From Cadophora sp. MPI-SDFR-AT-0126 (Eukaryota; Ascomycota; Leotiomycetes; Helotiales; Ploettnerulaceae): a DNA stretch of 64,000 nucleotides. Position 1 is the stretch's first letter, and every line of letters starts with the position of its first letter. This document shows, in pieces, positions 60,797 through 64,000 of the stretch. A program made the position numbers and the translations under genes. The stretch is taken from assembly GCA_020747065.1 (NCBI GenBank), contig JAGMVK010000007.1, forward strand, positions 806,001 to 870,000. The letters are read 5' to 3'. A model generated the notes under the pieces. The model was not told the DNA's origin. It ran no database searches and saw only the letters and a list, made by a program, of their open reading frames with translations.

Positions 60797-62431
60797 ATGG
60801 ACGAGAAATTGAAGATGCAGCGCGATGCTATTGATGAGGTGGAAATGGAGCCTCTAGCCCATTTTCCAAATGTCGAAAGTGGCCCTACAACACCGCGGCT
60901 AAGAACACCAACTACAGAGCCCCGCAGGTTCATCTTAGTGATCTCCCGTCGGATCCTCCTCGCTTTACGGGATATTGTACGCGCCACGAATCGATCACTA
61001 AAATCCGAAGAACAAAAGGTCCGTACTGGGGGTCTGATGGTCCATGTGTTTGGATTCACAGCTTCCAAGAATGACTCTTTGCGGGAGACAGCCTGGCTTG
61101 ATGGGTTACGCGGTGCAGCAGCATTTTTGGTCATGGTATATCGTGAGTCGAAAAATCTCACAGACCTCGCACATGCTGACCTTCTAGACTATCATCTGGA
61201 CATGTTCGCCTTCACTACCGAAGCACCTTATGGATCCCCCAAAACCGGACCATGGGAAATCTGGAGACTACCGTATTTCAGAATCATCTGGTGCTCTGGC
61301 CATACGCAAGTCGGCATCTTCTTTATTCTATCAGGCTTCGTGTTATCTTGGTCGGGTCTTTCATCAATCCGGGAAGGACGTCACGAGAAGTTCTCACTCT
61401 CTCTGAGTTCTTCGGTTTTCCGACGCTGGATGCGTTTATTTGTGCCCTGCTTTCTCATTGGGATACTCTCCCTCCTACAATTCTACTTTGGCCTAATAGA
61501 ACTACCCATGACAAAGGAGAACACTTTCATTGCACAACTCATGGATTATGTTTGGGAGTGCGTTCGATTTTCAAACCCGTTCCAACTAGAACGGACCGGC
61601 TTCGACGTCTTTCACAAGTACAATAATACCATGTGGACCATGCCAGCTGAATGGGCAGGGTCACTGGCTGTCTTTCTCGTGCTTATCATGGTCAGTCGAA
61701 TACGCAGGTACACCAAGAGGACGTTTGTCTTGGCATCGATACCGATTTACTGTTGCCTTTCCGCACAATGGAATTACTGGCTATTCACAACAGGAGTACT
61801 TCTCGCCGATTATGTCAAGCAAGCTGGAGGATTCGATCAACTCTCCGACCAGATGACTGGCCGGTCACGTCTTTTCTGGATTGTTGTCCTTCTCATTGGT
61901 GGCTGGCTGGGTGGTGTCCCACAGAAAAGGGATTGGTATGAGCGTCCTGGCTATGAATGGACCGACAGCTTGGTCCCTAAGAATTGGCGATCCATCGACG
62001 ATGGGGGTCGGTTTCTCTGGTGTTGGTCGGGAATCATGACTATCTGGGGGTTCTCACACTTTGCAACCGTGAGACGCTTCTTCGAAAGACCTTCTTGTCG
62101 ATATTTGGGAAAGATTAGCTTCATGTTGTATCTCACTCATCGTATGGTAGGGACGATTGCGGGGCATTGGATCCGCAAGCAGCTTTTCAATATCCTCGGC
62201 ACTCCATACTCCACTGCAGAAGAGCCAGACATTATCCTGTTAGAGATCAGAGGATTCTCTGGGAATATCTTCACCTACCTTTTCTCCTGGGCTTGCATGC
62301 TTCCAATGGCTTTGGCTTTGGCAAACTGGAGTACGATATTGGTGGATGAGCCAAGTGTGAGGTTTGCGAAGTGGGTAGATGTGATGTTAGTCAGTGGTGT
62401 CGATTCAGAGCATGGTGTGCGCCCGGTATGA
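60797..62431 (+). CDS. Acyltransferase-3 family membrane protein
   Basis: Integral membrane acyltransferase of the acyltransferase-3 family, which moves acyl groups onto sugars, lipids or secondary metabolites; the acceptor is unknown. The gene has an in-frame 45-nt intron at 61143-61187 (GTGAGT...TTCTAG); removing it gives 529 aa and restores the conserved block WLDGLRGAAAFLVMVYHYHL, with the histidines expected in the active site. If kept, the block is interrupted by a polar insert, which argues for splicing. Other family marks are GHTQVGIFFILSGFVLSW, FRRWMRLFVPCF, YNNTMWTMPAEWAGS and the late helix LGKISFMLYLTHR. About ten membrane helices are expected. An 80-residue hydrophilic N-terminus precedes them. 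Confidence 0.93.
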   Translation: MDEKLKMQRDAIDEVEMEPLAHFPNVESGPTTPRLRTPTTEPRRFILVISRRILLALRDIVRATNRSLKSEEQKVRTGGLMVHVFGFTASKNDSLRETAWLDGLRGAAAFLVMVYRESKNLTDLAHADLLDYHLDMFAFTTEAPYGSPKTGPWEIWRLPYFRIIWCSGHTQVGIFFILSGFVLSWSGLSSIREGRHEKFSLSLSSSVFRRWMRLFVPCFLIGILSLLQFYFGLIELPMTKENTFIAQLMDYVWECVRFSNPFQLERTGFDVFHKYNNTMWTMPAEWAGSLAVFLVLIMVSRIRRYTKRTFVLASIPIYCCLSAQWNYWLFTTGVLLADYVKQAGGFDQLSDQMTGRSRLFWIVVLLIGGWLGGVPQKRDWYERPGYEWTDSLVPKNWRSIDDGGRFLWCWSGIMTIWGFSHFATVRRFFERPSCRYLGKISFMLYLTHRMVGTIAGHWIRKQLFNILGTPYSTAEEPDIILLEIRGFSGNIFTYLFSWACMLPMALALANWSTILVDEPSVRFAKWVDVMLVSGVDSEHGVRPV

Positions 62432-64000
62432 GTTGAGCTTATGTAAAATGTCTAAATGCTCTCAAATCGACCTGGTACAGGAATCGAAGGCGCTAAAACC
62501 TGTCTGAAACACAAGGAGAGATTTTTGGAGACATATAGCGCCTTTCTTCTCGGGGAGTTCGGCATCCCTGATTTCACACTCAATTTTCTAGGGCTTCTAA
62601 AAATTCGGTGCAATTCCGTATCAAACTGCTAAGTAAGGGTCCACGTTGAAGAAGAGTAGCAATGGTCCAAGAGAGCACTGGTACTGCTGTGCGGGGTATC
62701 TCAGCCGGGATTTGAATCCTCGGTCCCAAGACTACACTCATCTATTTGGACACCAATATTACCTTATGGACTCAGTGGCAATTCAAGAATGTTAATGACT
62801 TCCTCAAAATCGCAACGAAGGCCACGGCTTTTCATATCAGCAATGTGTATTAGTGATACACGGCCGATTGTTTGCGATGCGTCGGCTTTTAAAAGTATAC
62901 CTTTTTTGGCTCAAAGTAGGGGTAATTTTGATTTACACTTTTGTACTCCCAAGTTTACATTGAATTTTATACTCAATTCCTATTTTACACTTGATTTGCA
63001 CTTAATGTTATATTTTATTCGAATGAATATATGATATTAATAATCTCACTTCCTTTAGAATGTATTAGTATAATTAATTATGGTCGAAACCGCCCAGTGC
63101 ATAAGACTATTCTATATTTCGAGCATTAAGGCACATAAAATAACATTTGAAAAGGGTTGAGGCGATAGAAACAACCCCTCATGATACATGGTAACAATAT
63201 GGGATATTCCCCGTATGCCAACTAGTTGGGATGCATCGCGTCTGCTTCAGGTGGATAATAATTTGAATGCTAAGGAGTGAGGATGCTGAGAGTCTGCCTT
63301 GATCTCATTCAATATTCTTCAACAAGACAGCGATTCTTACTCTCAAGACTAGGGATGCTGAAAGTATGCTAGTTAATCATCAAGGGTACTCTTGGGACAG
63401 GGATTCAAGAAGGTTCGGCCTATGCAGAAAGTAAGTATTATTGAGTTACCATCTTCCCCTCGACTTGATCGGTAAATGCGTACCTCCGTACAAAACCTGG
63501 CTTCGTGTGTTAGCTTCGAGGGGTCCTTGAAAATCGAGGGCATAAGATCTAGTTTTCTACCAGTTTAACATTTCTTTGATGTAAGAGAGAATAATCACTC
63601 GGATTTTGACTTTGAGCTCAAGGTACCCTCAGGGTACCCTTAGGGCACCAAGTGGGCTTTCAAAAGATTCGATCTCATTTAATTTTACCTATAAACCTTA
63701 AGGCTCCACTTCGGAACAACTGACGCAAGTGTCAGGCAATACCAAGGGTGAGGCAGAAAGGCGACCTGATTTCCAGCAGGATTTCCCTATTCGCCAAAAA
63801 TCTCGTAAAGAAAGTTTAAGATACGAACTAGCCCCGGAATACACCGAGAGAACATAACGAAAGAAAACTCCTTGCATTACTAGTTTTCTGTCCGACCTAA
63901 AGTCTCCGAACAGGCTAATTAAGAGTTCTTGGATATTTCAGCTGACCTGTTACGAAGTATAAAACTCGTTTGTAATAATTCAACAATAACACAACCAGAT
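62432..64000. other. Final 1.57 kb without supported gene
   Basis: AT-rich, especially 62900-63060 with long T and A stretches. No open frame above 81 codons. A perfect 8-bp inverted repeat with one central base lies at 63622-63638 (GGTACCCT C AGGGTACC), followed by a partial direct copy. A T-loop-like phrase near 62705 is not a tRNA. Nothing else seen. Confidence 0.45.

Noticed and set aside
62690..62790. T-loop-like phrase (rc of GGATTTGAATCC) suggesting a minus-strand tRNA
   Set aside because: The flanking bases do not form a T stem, and no anticodon arm or acceptor stem can be folded around it.
63622..63638. Short palindrome as an operator or element end
   Set aside because: An isolated 8-bp inverted repeat without a neighbouring gene; could be chance.

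Overview
The window looks like nuclear DNA of a filamentous ascomycete (Pezizomycotina; Leotiomycetes is a reasonable guess, not proven). The reasons are many short introns (mostly 40-55 nt, GT...AG), a Zn2Cys6 regulator, a HET-domain gene, small secreted cysteine-rich proteins, and a Fot1/pogo transposon whose stop codons fit repeat-induced point mutation (RIP: CA to TA, TG to TA). All gene models were spliced by hand from the sequence. A model is trusted when reading phase closes across every intron and family motifs are restored.

Left and middle part (about 1.6-39.7 kb) is a gene-dense core segment. In order it holds: a Zn2Cys6 regulator (+), a GFA/CENP-V-type zinc protein (-), a Rox1-like HMG-box regulator (-), the AAA+ helicase RVB1 (-), a triple-KH RNA-binding protein (-), a very large MYND-finger protein (+), a 147-aa unknown (-), mitochondrial GrpE/Mge1 (+), a 587-aa unknown (-), a 194-aa unknown (+), a membrane-anchored ADAM metalloprotease (+), an amidase (-) and acetyl-CoA synthetase (-).

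Right part (about 41.9-58 kb) is accessory in character. It holds a HET-domain gene with AT-rich flanks, two unrecognised genes that end towards each other, a 1,833-bp decayed Fot1/pogo element with perfect 44-bp inverted repeats and a TA target duplication, a frameshifted gene relic, and two divergently transcribed secreted cysteine-rich proteins (127 aa and 258 aa).

The end (58.7-62.4 kb) carries a Dal5-type MFS permease followed in the same direction by an acyltransferase-3 membrane protein. The last 1.5 kb and the first 1.6 kb hold no gene I can support.

Points worth a second look: a strand-biased cluster of 15 GTCA tetramers just 3' of the triple-KH gene (UGAC in its transcript); a T8 homopolymer that breaks the MYND gene by one base; intact TIRs on a RIP-riddled transposon; and the divergent secreted pair beside transposon and gene relics.
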